A DNA stretch of 64,000 nt, taken from assembly GCA_963741385.1 (NCBI GenBank), contig CAVUHO010000010.1:558001-622000 (forward strand). Reading direction: 5' to 3'. Under the pieces are notes generated by a model that saw nothing but the letters and a program-made list of their open reading frames with translations, did not search any database and had not been told where the DNA came from. The position numbers were made by a program, and so were the translations under genes. Within the stretch, counting starts at the first letter, position 1. Every line of letters starts with the position of its first letter. Source of the DNA: Sulfomarinibacter sp963741385 (GTDB lineage: Bacteria > Acidobacteriota > Thermoanaerobaculia > Thermoanaerobaculales > Sulfomarinibacteraceae). Positions 17,061 to 26,359 of this stretch are shown here, in pieces.

Positions 17061-19289
17061 ATGACACCATCAAAGATCATCTGGACGAAAGTCGACGAGG
17101 CGCCCGCGCTGGCGTCCTACTCCCTGCTGCCCGTGGTTCAGGCCTTTACCAAAGGCTCCGGCATCGCGGTTGAAACCCGCGACATCTCGCTGGCGGGCAG
17201 GATCATCGCCAACTTCCCGGACAATCTGACCGAGGACCAGAAGATCCCCGACGAGCTCGCGCGGTTGGGCGATCTGACCAAGGCGCCCGACGCCAACATC
17301 ATCAAACTGCCCAACATCAGCGCCTCCATACCCCAGCTGCAGGCGGCGATCAAAGAACTCCAGAAAAAGGGCAACGACATCCCCGACTATCCTGAGGAAC
17401 CGAAGAACGAGGCCGACAAGGCTCTCCAGAAGAGGTTCGCAAAATGCCTCGGATCGGCCGTCAACCCTGTCCTCCGCGAGGGCAATGCCGACCGCCGGGC
17501 GGCGGTATCGGTCAAGAAGTTTGCCCAGAAGAACCCCCACAAGATGATGAAACCGTGGCCCGAATCGGGGTCGAAGGCGCGGGTCGCCTTCATGGACGGC
17601 AAGGACTTCTACGGCAGCGAAAAATCGATCACCCTCGAGCGGGCGACCGAAGCCACAATCGAGTTTGTCGCAAATGACGGAGCACGGACCGTTCTGAAGG
17701 AGAAACTGGCTCTCCAGAGCTCCGAGGTCATCGACGCGGCGGTCATGAACGTCGCCGCCCTGCGGGCGTTCTACGCGAAGCAGATCGAGGCCGCGAAGAA
17801 AGACGGCGTGCTGTTGTCCCTCCACCTCAAGGCGACCATGATGAAGATCTCCGACCCCATCATGTTCGGCCACGCGGTATCGGTGTACTACAAAGAGGCC
17901 CTCGACAAACACGCCCACGTCCTTGCGGAGATCGGGGCCAACGTCAACAACGGTCTCGCGGATGTTCTGGCCAAACTCGACCGTTTGCCGGCCGATAAGA
18001 AGGCGGAGATCGAGGCCGACATCAATGCCGTCTATGCCACCCGTCCCGCGCTGGCCATGGTCGATTCGCGCAAGGGCATCACCAACCTCCACGTGCCCAA
18101 CAACATCATCGTCGACGCCTCGATGCCGAACGTGGTTCGCGACGGCGGCCGGATGTGGAACGCCGACGACCAGCTCCAGGACACCATCGCCATGGTCCCC
18201 GACCGCTCCTACGCGACGATGTACGCGGAAATTCTCGAGGATGCCAAGACCAACGGACAGTTTGACCCCGCCACCATGGGCAGTGTCGCCAATGTCGGGC
18301 TGATGGCCCAGAAGGCCGAGGAGTACGGTTCGCACGACAAGACCTTCGAGGCGCCGGCGAACGGCACGTTCCGGGTCGTCGACGCGTCTGGCGCCGCCCT
18401 TCTCGAGCAGCCCGTCGAGACCGGCGACATCTTCAGAATGTGCCAGGCCAAAGACGCGCCGATCCGGAACTGGGTGAAGCTGGCGGTCTCGCGGGCCCGC
18501 GCCACCGGATCCCCGGCGATCTTCTGGCTCGACGACAACCGGGCGCACGACGCCGAAATCATCAAGAAGGTCAAACGGTATCTTCCGGACCACAACACCG
18601 AAGGCCTCGACATCCGCATCATGAAACCGGTCGACGCCATGAAGTTCACGCTCCAAAGGGTCCGCCGCGGCGAGGACACCATCGCGGTCACCGGCAACGT
18701 CCTGCGTGACTACCTGACGGATCTGTTTCCCATCCTCGAGCTCGGCACCAGCGCCCGCATGCTGTCGATCGTGCCGTTGATGAACGGTGGTGGACTCTTC
18801 GAGACCGGCGCCGGCGGCTCCGCTCCCAAACACGTCGAGCAGTTCCTCAAGGAGGGCCACCTGCGGTGGGACTCGCTCGGCGAGTACTGCGCTCTGGTGC
18901 CGTCGCTCGAGCTGGTGGCTGAAAAGACCGGGAATGAGAAGGCGAAGATTCTCGCCGACACGCTCGATGAGGCCATCGCCACGTACCTGGAGAACGGTCG
19001 GTTGCCATCCCGAAAGGTCGGCGAGATCGACAACCGGGGCGGCACGTTCTACCTGGCGCTGTATTGGGCGCAGGCTTTGGCGGCGCAGACCAGGGACCTC
19101 GAGCTGCAGGCTCGATTGACCGGGGTCGCGAAGGCGCTCGCCGAGAACGAGGAGAAGATCGTCGCGGAGCTGCTCGCAGCGCAGGGATCACCGGTCAATC
19201 TGGGTGGGTACTATCTCCCCGACGAGGCTCTGACCCAGCGGCAGATGCGGCCCAGCCCGACCTTCAACGCCATCATCGGCGCGATGTAG
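17061..19289 (+). CDS. icd2: monomeric NADP-dependent isocitrate dehydrogenase
   Basis: TCA-cycle enzyme oxidising isocitrate to 2-oxoglutarate and CO2 with NADP. This is the large monomeric (IDH-II) type, not the dimeric Icd type: 742 aa, with family segments IIWTKVDEAPALASYSLLP at the N terminus, AARLGDL-like and PNISASIPQLQAAIKELQ, RREGNADRR-like (VLREGNADRRAAVSVK), KAMMKISDPIMFGH-type (LKATMMKISDPIMFGHAV), ITNLHVPNNIIVDASMP, and C-terminal DNRGGTFYLALYWAQALA. The start is ATG 17061. A terminator hairpin follows the stop codon. It stands alone with its own promoter. Confidence 0.96.
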   Translation: MTPSKIIWTKVDEAPALASYSLLPVVQAFTKGSGIAVETRDISLAGRIIANFPDNLTEDQKIPDELARLGDLTKAPDANIIKLPNISASIPQLQAAIKELQKKGNDIPDYPEEPKNEADKALQKRFAKCLGSAVNPVLREGNADRRAAVSVKKFAQKNPHKMMKPWPESGSKARVAFMDGKDFYGSEKSITLERATEATIEFVANDGARTVLKEKLALQSSEVIDAAVMNVAALRAFYAKQIEAAKKDGVLLSLHLKATMMKISDPIMFGHAVSVYYKEALDKHAHVLAEIGANVNNGLADVLAKLDRLPADKKAEIEADINAVYATRPALAMVDSRKGITNLHVPNNIIVDASMPNVVRDGGRMWNADDQLQDTIAMVPDRSYATMYAEILEDAKTNGQFDPATMGSVANVGLMAQKAEEYGSHDKTFEAPANGTFRVVDASGAALLEQPVETGDIFRMCQAKDAPIRNWVKLAVSRARATGSPAIFWLDDNRAHDAEIIKKVKRYLPDHNTEGLDIRIMKPVDAMKFTLQRVRRGEDTIAVTGNVLRDYLTDLFPILELGTSARMLSIVPLMNGGGLFETGAGGSAPKHVEQFLKEGHLRWDSLGEYCALVPSLELVAEKTGNEKAKILADTLDEAIATYLENGRLPSRKVGEIDNRGGTFYLALYWAQALAAQTRDLELQARLTGVAKALAENEEKIVAELLAAQGSPVNLGGYYLPDEALTQRQMRPSPTFNAIIGAM

Positions 19290-19315
19290 AGAGCACCGCG
19301 AAACCGTCCAGAGAC

Positions 19316-19344
19316 AAAAACCGCGGCGCCCAGCGCCGCGGTTT
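19316..19344 (+). terminator. hairpin terminator after isocitrate dehydrogenase
   Basis: An AACCGCGGCGC/GCGCCGCGGTT stem with a 3-nt loop, preceded by A-rich and followed by a short T stretch. The T-run is short, so termination could be weaker than at the tRNA sites. Confidence 0.7.
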
Positions 19345-19399
19345 GCGCGCCCACAGCGAGGATGCGTTTGTCACCCACAGTTCAAGGCACGTGCAACCA

Positions 19400-20722
19400 T
19401 CAGTCGTTGCCCAACAGCTCCAACACCGCGACGGTCATGGCTTCGACGCCCATGGTCACCGATGGCTCGGGGTCGATCCTGAAGTGGGGCGAGTGGTGGG
19501 ACGGCACCGCGGGGCCGCCGGCTTCCTCCGCGACGAGATCGGCCTGCGGAGTCCCACCCACCTGGAAGTAGGCCCCGGGGACATCGTCCTCGGTCAGGAC
19601 GAAGTAGGCAAAGTCCTCGGCGCCCATCCCCTCGCGTTTCTTTTCGTACACCGCGTCGGCGCCGAGGTCGCGGATGAAGGCCGCGCGGATACGGGCGGCA
19701 AGCTCGTCGTCGTTGACGGTCGGCGGCGTGCCCTCGGTGGAGATTTCGACCTTGGGCAGCCGGTCCTCGGGCATGCCCGCGGTGCGGGCGACACCGAGGG
19801 CGATCCGCTCGATGCCGGCGAGCAGCTGGTTGCGGGTCGCCTGACTGTCGGCGCGGACCGTCAGCTGGAGCTTCACCTCAGACGGGATGATGTTGTGCTT
19901 GGAGCCCCCGTGGATCGACCCGACCGTGACCACCCCGGGTTCCAGAGGCGCGAGCTCGCGGCTCACCAGACCCTGGAGTGCGACGACGATCTGCGCCGCC
20001 ATGTAGACCGGGTCCTTGCCTTTGTGCGGCGAGGCGCCGTGGGCGCCGACCCCGTAGACCGTGATGTCGACGCTGTCCGCCGACGAGGCGATCAGGCCCG
20101 GCGAGATCGAGACCTTGCCCGCCGGATCACCGGCCGAGACGTGGAAAGCGAGGGCGTAGTCGGGCACGCCGAAGCGCTCGTACAGCCCGTCCTCGAGCAT
20201 GCCCCTGGCGCCGCCGACCCGCTCCTCGGCGGGTTGGCCGATGAACATCACTGTGCCCGACCACCTGTCGCGCATGGCGACCAGCCGCATGGCCGTTCCG
20301 ACCATCGCCGTCATGTGGACGTCGTGCCCGCAGGCGTGCATCACCGGCTGTTCGATGCCGGTGATGTCCACCTGGGTGACGGTCGAGGCATAGGCGAGAC
20401 CGGTGTCCTCGCGTAGAGGCAATCCGTCCATGTCGGCTCGAACCAGCACCAGCGGGCCGTCACCGTTGGCGAGCATTCCGACCACGCCGGTGCCGCCTAC
20501 CCCCTCGGTGACCTCGACCCCGGCGGCGCGCAGCTCCGCGGCCAGCCGGGCCGCGGTTTCGGTCTCGCGGAAGGAGAGTTCGGGATGGCTGTGAAAATAG
20601 ACGAACAGGTCGTCGAGCGACGCCTGGTAGTCCGCGGCCACCGCCTTTGAGAGATTCTGGTCCGCAAACAACAGTGACGCACACGCCACCACCAGAACCG
20701 ACGCCGCCAAAGTCTTTTTCAT
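19400..20722 (-). CDS. exported M20 family metallo-amidohydrolase
   Basis: 440-aa hydrolase with a predicted signal peptide (MKKTLAASVLVVACASLLFA), so likely periplasmic. Metal-site motifs of M20D carboxypeptidase/amidohydrolases are visible: LVRADMDGLPL, MHACGHDVHMTAM, GQPAEE, LAFHVSAG and the C-terminal PSHHSPHF. A dimerisation (lid) domain occupies about residues 200-315 (AHGASPHKGKDP). Family members hydrolyse N-acyl amino acids or similar amides; the substrate here is unknown. The ATG at 20722 was chosen because it precedes the signal peptide and follows a G-rich ribosome binding region. Confidence 0.9.
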   Translation of the reverse strand: MKKTLAASVLVVACASLLFADQNLSKAVAADYQASLDDLFVYFHSHPELSFRETETAARLAAELRAAGVEVTEGVGGTGVVGMLANGDGPLVLVRADMDGLPLREDTGLAYASTVTQVDITGIEQPVMHACGHDVHMTAMVGTAMRLVAMRDRWSGTVMFIGQPAEERVGGARGMLEDGLYERFGVPDYALAFHVSAGDPAGKVSISPGLIASSADSVDITVYGVGAHGASPHKGKDPVYMAAQIVVALQGLVSRELAPLEPGVVTVGSIHGGSKHNIIPSEVKLQLTVRADSQATRNQLLAGIERIALGVARTAGMPEDRLPKVEISTEGTPPTVNDDELAARIRAAFIRDLGADAVYEKKREGMGAEDFAYFVLTEDDVPGAYFQVGGTPQADLVAEEAGGPAVPSHHSPHFRIDPEPSVTMGVEAMTVAVLELLGND

Positions 20723-20813
20723 CGGTTGCCCCCCAAGGACGAGAACGATTGACGAACTATAGCCGCGCCGTTCCGTCCCGACAACGGAGGCCCCACCTTT
20801 GGATACGGCTGAA

Positions 20814-21698
20814 CTACAACCCGAGATGGATGAGCCGCTCGGTGGGCGGTCTGAAACTCTCCAGCGTCCACTCGAGGGCCTCGTCGATGGCGGCCAACAT
20901 GGTGGGCTTGTCGTCCGGGATGCCCCCGTTGACGTCGAGGAAGTTGGTGACGTGGTCCGACAACAGCACCGAGGGTCCTTCGAGCCGTTCGACCAGGAGC
21001 CGGGTCTCCTCGAGGGCCTGGTGGGCGTCAAGCAGGGTGAGGTCGCCGCGTTGCCAGCGTTCGCACCACTCGGTGCCCGGCCGCGGGACAAAGGTACGGA
21101 GGCGGATGAAATCCGGGCTCGCGCGGTTGAGCGCCGCCGCGCTGCCCTGGGCGTGCTCGCGCCACCTCTCGAGGCCGGCCACGCCGACCATGAGGTAGAC
21201 CGACAACTCGATGTCGGCTGCCATGACGTGATTGAAGGCCTGCACCGCTGCGTCCGGATCCACGCCCTTGTGGATCTGCTCGAGGGTCACGGCGTCGCCG
21301 GACTCGAGTCCCGAGTGGATGCGGGTGATGCCGGCGCGTCCGATCCGGCGCCACTCGTCAACGCTCTTTGCCGCCAGGAACTTGGCCGAACCGTAGACGG
21401 TGATCCGCTCGAGGCCGGGGAACCGTTCCCTCGACGCTTCACCAATGGCAACCAGAGTGGCGGTGGGCAGAGCCGCCGAGTTGCCGTCGGCGAGAAAGAT
21501 GGTACGGACCCCAGGCCCGTACGTCTCGAGGGCCATGTCGAGATCCTCGATGACCTCCCCGAGAGGCCGTTTCTTGAACTTCTTGTCGCTGTACATCGAG
21601 CAGAATGCGCACCGGTTGTGCGGGCAGCCGATGGTCGCCTGGATGATCAGTGACCCGGCCTCTGACGGTGGGCGGTACACTGTACCCTCGTATCTCAC
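20814..21698 (-). CDS. radical SAM protein
   Basis: 294-aa cytoplasmic Fe-S enzyme. The cluster motif is GCPHNRCAFCSMY near residue 24, so the spacing is C-x4-C-x2-C, not the textbook C-x3-C-x2-C; other members of this COG1032-like group share it. A TIM-barrel follows (TIFLADGNSAAL, GITRIHSGLESGD, ELSVYLMVGVAGLERW). No B12-binding or TRAM domain is seen. The reaction is unknown. The start is GTG 21698, with TAGTAT 6 nt upstream and no Shine-Dalgarno. It diverges from the downstream oxidoreductase gene. Confidence 0.85.
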   Translation of the reverse strand: MRYEGTVYRPPSEAGSLIIQATIGCPHNRCAFCSMYSDKKFKKRPLGEVIEDLDMALETYGPGVRTIFLADGNSAALPTATLVAIGEASRERFPGLERITVYGSAKFLAAKSVDEWRRIGRAGITRIHSGLESGDAVTLEQIHKGVDPDAAVQAFNHVMAADIELSVYLMVGVAGLERWREHAQGSAAALNRASPDFIRLRTFVPRPGTEWCERWQRGDLTLLDAHQALEETRLLVERLEGPSVLLSDHVTNFLDVNGGIPDDKPTMLAAIDEALEWTLESFRPPTERLIHLGL

Positions 21699-21728
21699 GA
21701 GGCAATACTAACCGAAAGGGAACTGCCA

Positions 21729-22745
21729 ATGACCGATCGCATCAACCGCCAGTGGCGTCTGGCCGCGAGACCCGAGGGTCTGATCAAGGACAGCGACTTC
21801 GAGTGGGTGGAGGAACCGGTCCGCGACCTCGCCGACGGCGAGGTGCTGGTGCGCAACATCTACCTCTCGCTCGACCCGGCCAACCGGGGGTGGATCCGCG
21901 AGGGACCGTCCTACGTCGAGCCGGTCGCGATCGGCGACGTCATGCGCGGACTCACCATCGGAGTGGTGGAAGAGTCGCGAAACGACCGCTTCTCTGCAGG
22001 CGACATCGTTTCGGGGACCGTCGGCTGGCAGGACTACGCCATCTCGGATGGCAGCGACCAAAGGGTCATCGATCCCGGTCCGCTCCCTCTGACTGCCTTC
22101 CTCGGGCTCTTCGGCATGGTCGGGTTGACGGCCTACTTCGGTCTCCTCGATGTTGGCAAACCGAAGGCTGGGGAAACGCTGGTCGTCTCGGGCGCCGCCG
22201 GGGCAGTGGGATCGATCGTCGGCCAGATCGGCAAGATCGTGGGTTGCCGGGTGGTGGGCATCGCCGGCACGGACGACAAGTGCACCTGGCTCACCGACGA
22301 CCTCGGCTTCGACGCCGCCATCAACTACAAGACCGAGAACGTCGTCCGCAAGCTCCACAAGCACTGTCCGGACGGCATTGATGTGATCTTCGAAAACGTC
22401 GGCGGCGAGATCCTCGACGCCGAGTTGATGTGGATCAACAACTACGCCCGGGTTGCCGTCTGCGGTTTGATCTCCGGCTACAACGCCGCCGAGAAGGTCC
22501 CCGGCCCTTCGGCATTCCCGATGGTCCTGATCCGTCGCGCGAGGGTCGAGGGCTTCATCGTGATGGATTACCTCGACCGTGCCGGCGAGGCCATCGCCAA
22601 GCTCGGCGAGTGGTACAGCGAGGGCCGGCTGAAATACCGGGTCGACGTCTACGACGGGCTCGGGACCGCACCCGCGAACATCAACCGGCTCTTCGACGGC
22701 TCCAACAACGGCAAGCTCATCATCAAGGTCTCCGACGAACCCTGA
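21729..22745 (+). CDS. NADP-dependent medium-chain oxidoreductase (LTB4DH/CurA type)
   Basis: 338-aa zinc-free MDR-family reductase, predicted to reduce alkenal/alkenone or related double bonds with NADPH. It has the N-terminal GroES-like part (NIYLSLDPANRGWI), hinge GMVGLTAYFGLLDVG, nucleotide loop VVSGAAGAVGSIVGQIGK, then VVGIAGTDDKC and the C-terminal IIKVSDEP. No zinc-ligand cysteines are evident. ATG 21729 has AAAGGGA upstream. Confidence 0.92.
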   Translation: MTDRINRQWRLAARPEGLIKDSDFEWVEEPVRDLADGEVLVRNIYLSLDPANRGWIREGPSYVEPVAIGDVMRGLTIGVVEESRNDRFSAGDIVSGTVGWQDYAISDGSDQRVIDPGPLPLTAFLGLFGMVGLTAYFGLLDVGKPKAGETLVVSGAAGAVGSIVGQIGKIVGCRVVGIAGTDDKCTWLTDDLGFDAAINYKTENVVRKLHKHCPDGIDVIFENVGGEILDAELMWINNYARVAVCGLISGYNAAEKVPGPSAFPMVLIRRARVEGFIVMDYLDRAGEAIAKLGEWYSEGRLKYRVDVYDGLGTAPANINRLFDGSNNGKLIIKVSDEP

Positions 22746-22757
22746 GTTCGTCAGCCT

Positions 22758-24500
22758 TCACGTCGAAGAAGGAGCCGCGGATGCGTCCGTGTCCGCGCCG
22801 CGACCCGATCGGAGAAGCCACGGCGCCACGACGAGGGCAAAGCCGTAGGCGGCGAGGGCCACCACCAGGACCAGCGCACGGCCGGTGGTGAGGTCCTGCG
22901 ACACCACCTTGATCCCGGTCAAAGCCAGCATCGGATAGACCAACCAACCCGCCTCCATGACATCCCACCGCGCGGCGAGAAAAGCCAGGGCGACCGTCAC
23001 TGCCGCGAGCGCGACGGTGCCGAGCGCGACCGCGGTTCCCGGCGCCGCTGGTCGGGTGATTGCCACCAGGAAGGCCGCTATTGCCAGGGAGCTCATGGCC
23101 AGGAGCAACGCCAGCGGCAGCCTCTCCATCCACCCGGAAGTCACCCGCCGCCGGCCGGCCAGGACGATGCGGGTGGCGGCGAGGGTGAGGACGGCGACAG
23201 CGCTACCTCCACCAGCCACCGTCACTCCAGAACCTCGGAGCGATCCCAGAACCATCACCACCAGACCGCTGGCGGTCCACGCAGCGATCAGAAGCACCAC
23301 GGCATGGACCCTCAAGGTCACCCGGTCCCATCGACTCCCGGCCAGCGCGACCGCCGCCCCGACCCCCGCCCACACGGCAGCGGTCCACGAACCCGCCACT
23401 CCCGGCATCCCGAGCAGGGCGAGCCCGACACCGACAGAGGAAAAGAAGTAGAAGGCCGGGTTGCGGCCGCTACGCCGGTCGACGACCCCGAACCCCGCGA
23501 TGTATGACGCCGCCCCCACCGCGAGGGCGACGGCGTACAGTCCAGTGGTCTGCCAGTCGAACGCTCGTGCGAGCCGAACCGCACCACCCCAACCGACGGC
23601 CCACACGGCCGCGGACTGGAAGACGTCAAAGGCGCGGATCCGGTCTTCGCCGCGCCCGACCCGGGCGGCCAAAGCCCCCAGGTAACCGATCACCAGCGCC
23701 GCCTGCAGCGTCACCACCAGCCACGGGTGGACGACACCGAAACCCGGCGGCAGAGCGTGCGGCACCAGCGCCATCGCGGTCAGCCGCAAGACCGCCACGT
23801 CGGCGGCCGCAGCCGTGATCCAGTGCAGCGCGCCCCAGCCGCGGCTCCGGTCGAACCAGAGCCACGCGAGCCCGAGGATCACCAACACCGCCGAAGCGGC
23901 CTCGCCCGGTGGCCTCGCGACCGCCAGGGCGACCGCTGTTGCCACACAACCGAGGCCGAAGACCCACGCCGCTCCGCGCATGTTCCAGCGCGCGGCCACC
24001 ATCAGACCGACGCCGGTCATACCCATGAGAGCGAGAGCCGCCGCGGTTTCCGACAGCACGCCGAAAGAGGTCACGGCCTCGAAGAGCAGCGGATTGCCGA
24101 TGGCCGCCGCACAGGCCGCGAAAAAGCTTGCGCTCAGCTGTCGGCCCCGGTGTGCATCCCTGGCGGCGGCCGCGACCCACACCGCCGCATAGGCGAGACC
24201 GAGCGCGATGCCGGTGACCGGCGAGACCGTACCCGATTCGGTAAGGGCGCGGAGGACGAAGCCGCCGGCGAGCACGAGCAGGCTGCGTCCGACCAGCGCC
24301 GGCGTCGAGCGAAATACCGCCAGGGCCTGGCTGGTGGGAGTCGAAGACGCGGCGAACGAATCTTCCAGAGGAGCGTTCGATTCCGACCCCGAACCCTCTT
24401 CAGCGCCCCCCTCGAGAAGCACCACCCGCCGTTCGAGGCGACGCACCGAGGTCTCGAGTGACCCGACCAACCGCTCCAACCCTGCAAGGCGTTCGTCCAT
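22758..24500 (-). CDS. polytopic membrane protein with N-terminal coiled coil (DUF2339-like)
   Basis: 580-aa predicted inner-membrane protein. Residues 1-35 form a heptad-type coiled coil (ERLAGLERLVGSLETSVRRL), followed by a short disordered acidic/Ser linker. After that come some 14-16 hydrophobic helices, starting near GRSLLVLAGGFVLRALTESG. The overall plan matches DUF2339-type uncharacterised membrane proteins, though it is shorter than many. No catalytic motif is visible. It is convergent with the oxidoreductase gene, 12 nt apart. Confidence 0.7.
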   Translation of the reverse strand: MDERLAGLERLVGSLETSVRRLERRVVLLEGGAEEGSGSESNAPLEDSFAASSTPTSQALAVFRSTPALVGRSLLVLAGGFVLRALTESGTVSPVTGIALGLAYAAVWVAAAARDAHRGRQLSASFFAACAAAIGNPLLFEAVTSFGVLSETAAALALMGMTGVGLMVAARWNMRGAAWVFGLGCVATAVALAVARPPGEAASAVLVILGLAWLWFDRSRGWGALHWITAAAADVAVLRLTAMALVPHALPPGFGVVHPWLVVTLQAALVIGYLGALAARVGRGEDRIRAFDVFQSAAVWAVGWGGAVRLARAFDWQTTGLYAVALAVGAASYIAGFGVVDRRSGRNPAFYFFSSVGVGLALLGMPGVAGSWTAAVWAGVGAAVALAGSRWDRVTLRVHAVVLLIAAWTASGLVVMVLGSLRGSGVTVAGGGSAVAVLTLAATRIVLAGRRRVTSGWMERLPLALLLAMSSLAIAAFLVAITRPAAPGTAVALGTVALAAVTVALAFLAARWDVMEAGWLVYPMLALTGIKVVSQDLTTGRALVLVVALAAYGFALVVAPWLLRSGRGADTDASAAPSST

Positions 24501-24668
24501 GATCGCTCCTGAGATGAGGTCCGATAATCATCAATCGTCCTTGAAGAGGCTCTTCAAAAATATCACGATTGCGGGAATGAACATATATGGGAATCTATGT
24601 CCCCCGCGGCCTGCCAAACCCGCACCTGCCAGTTCATGATCCGCGTCCACCGACGAGACCACGATGGG

Positions 24669-24735
24669 TTGACAGGCCGATCCTGTCGATATATTTTACC
24701 AACCGGTTAGTTAAACCGAACAGTTAATTTGGATA
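24669..24735 (+). promoter_or_regulatory. promoter and TetR-type operator of the efflux operon
   Basis: TTGACA (24669-24674), a 17-nt spacer and TATTTT (24692-24697) form a promoter. Immediately downstream, at the expected start site, lies the dyad ACCAACCGGTTAGT (24698-24711), 6 of 7 positions symmetric, followed by a related half-site AAACCGAAC and AGTTAA. This is a typical autoregulatory operator for the adjacent TetR gene. The rest of 24501-24668 shows no gene. Confidence 0.75.
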
Positions 24736-24738
24736 AAG

Positions 24739-25386
24739 ATGACCCTCGGAAACACCTACCAGCCGACTCAAGCTACCCGGCAACGGATCCTCGACGCCGC
24801 GTCGTCGGTGTTCGCGGCCGACGGGTTCGGTGGCGCGCGGGTGGACGAGATTGCGCGCCGGGCGGGCGTCAACAAGGCCCTCCTCTACTACCACGTCGGC
24901 AACAAACAGGCGCTCTACACCGCGGTGCTGATGCGCAACTTCGACCGCATCGAGGCGGCCCTCGCTGACGCGACGGCGCCGGAGGGAACGGCGCGCGATC
25001 GACTGACCGCGGTGATCGCGACGATCACGAGGACGTTGCAGACCTACCCCGACCACCCGAGGATCGTGTTGCGCGAACTCGCCTCGGCGGGCAGCCACCT
25101 CCAGCCGGAGACCCTCGATCGCATGCTGCGTCTGGTGGACATCGTGCGCCGGTTGCTGGCTGACGGCGTCCGCAGTGGAGAGTTCCGGGCCACCGAGCCG
25201 GTCATGACCCACCTCACCATGATCGGCGCCTCGCTGATTCTGAACGCTGCCGCGCCCCTGCGCAGCCGGGCGGCCACGATCGGCCCCGGAATGCAGATCC
25301 CCGAAGACGACGCCGAGGTCGCCCCCTTCCTCACCGATCTGTTGCTGAACGGCATTGCCGCACCGCGAACTGGAGAAGCCACATGA
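24739..25386 (+). CDS. TetR family repressor (CecR-like) of efflux operon
   Basis: 215-aa DNA-binding regulator. The N-terminal HTH is clear: RQRILDAASSVFAADGFGG, then VDEIARRAGVNKALLYYHV and KQALYTAVL. The C-terminal ligand/dimerisation domain (residues 70-200) is diverged. It is the first gene of the efflux operon and overlaps the next gene by ATGA, so it most likely represses its own operon until a drug or metabolite binds. The arrangement resembles CecR (YbiH), which controls ybhGFSR in E. coli; that equivalence is inference. Only a weak ribosome site precedes ATG 24739. Confidence 0.9.
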   Translation: MTLGNTYQPTQATRQRILDAASSVFAADGFGGARVDEIARRAGVNKALLYYHVGNKQALYTAVLMRNFDRIEAALADATAPEGTARDRLTAVIATITRTLQTYPDHPRIVLRELASAGSHLQPETLDRMLRLVDIVRRLLADGVRSGEFRATEPVMTHLTMIGASLILNAAAPLRSRAATIGPGMQIPEDDAEVAPFLTDLLLNGIAAPRTGEAT

Positions 25387-26348
25387 AACAACCAAGCGTT
25401 CTGACAGTCTCGATTCTGGCCGTCGCGGCCCTCGGCGCCGGCTGCCGCAACGCCACCGACAACGCGGCCATCCACGCTTCCGGTCACATCGAAGCCACCG
25501 ACATCCGGCTCGCGGCCACCGTCGGCGGCCGATTGCTCGAGGCGCCGTTCGAGGAAGGCGATGTGATGAGTGCCGGAGTCGTGGTGGCCAGGCTCGAGAC
25601 CCTCGACGCCGAGCATCGGCTCGCCCAGGCGCGCGCCACCGCCGAGGCCGCCGACGCCCAACTCCGGCTCCTCCTCGCGGGGACCCGCGCCGAGGACCTG
25701 CGGCGCGCCGAGGAACAACTGGCCCAGGCTCAGGCCGAACTCGACGCAGCGCGCCGCGATTTCGATCGGTTGGCCGGGCTGGCCGAACGGGGCACGGCGA
25801 CCGAAAAGTCGCGGGACGACGCCGCCACCCGCCAGGAGGTCGCCGAACGCGCCGTTGCCGCCGCCCGCTCGCAGGTCGAAAAGCTGGTCGCCGGCCCCCG
25901 CCGACAGGAGATCGAAGCGGCCCGCGCACAGCGCGCAGCGGCCGACGCGGCGGTGGCCGCAGCGGAGCAGAAGATTGTCGACGCCACCGTTCTCGCGCCG
26001 ATCGACGGCGTCGTCACCACGCGGGTGGCGGAGCCCGGCGAGGTGCTGTCTCCCGGGGCCACCATCGCCGTCCTCACCGATCTCGCGCGGCCGTGGTTGA
26101 CGGTGTGGATCGACGGACCCAACCTGTCACGGGTGACGCTCGGTCAAACGGCAGTTGTCACTGTCGACGGCAGCGACCGCGCATTCGAGGGCACGGTCTC
26201 GTTCATCTCGCCGGTCGCCGAGTTCACGCCGAAGAACGTCCAGACCCCCGACGAACGCGCCAAGCTGGTCTTCCGCGTCAAAGTGCAGCTGGACAACAAC
26301 GAGGGCATCTTCAAACCCGGGATGCCGGCCGACGCCCTCTTCAACTGA
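25383..26348 (+). CDS. HlyD/YbhG-type periplasmic adaptor lipoprotein of efflux system
   Basis: 321-aa membrane fusion protein. A lipoprotein signal with lipobox LGAGC places the lipidated Cys at residue 21. The biotinyl-lipoyl-like half motif ASGHIEATDIRLAATVGGR follows. A long Ala/Glu/Arg coiled-coil hairpin spans about residues 75-200. The barrel-sandwich second half is VDATVLAPIDGVVTTRVAEPGEVL, kept here as a description of the region near residue 205. It would bridge the inner-membrane ABC permeases and the TolC-like channel encoded downstream. Confidence 0.9.
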   Translation: MKQPSVLTVSILAVAALGAGCRNATDNAAIHASGHIEATDIRLAATVGGRLLEAPFEEGDVMSAGVVVARLETLDAEHRLAQARATAEAADAQLRLLLAGTRAEDLRRAEEQLAQAQAELDAARRDFDRLAGLAERGTATEKSRDDAATRQEVAERAVAAARSQVEKLVAGPRRQEIEAARAQRAAADAAVAAAEQKIVDATVLAPIDGVVTTRVAEPGEVLSPGATIAVLTDLARPWLTVWIDGPNLSRVTLGQTAVVTVDGSDRAFEGTVSFISPVAEFTPKNVQTPDERAKLVFRVKVQLDNNEGIFKPGMPADALFN

Positions 26349-26359
26349 GGATCGCTGTG

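Noticed and set aside
16675..17064. Possible plus-strand gene just before isocitrate dehydrogenase
   Set aside because: It crosses the start of the pseudogene and the likely icd2 promoter, and no family or ribosome site supports it.
17070..18860. 596-codon open frame on the minus strand opposite isocitrate dehydrogenase
   Set aside because: The composition is His/Asp/Val-rich as expected of an antisense frame; the plus strand encodes a complete, conserved enzyme.
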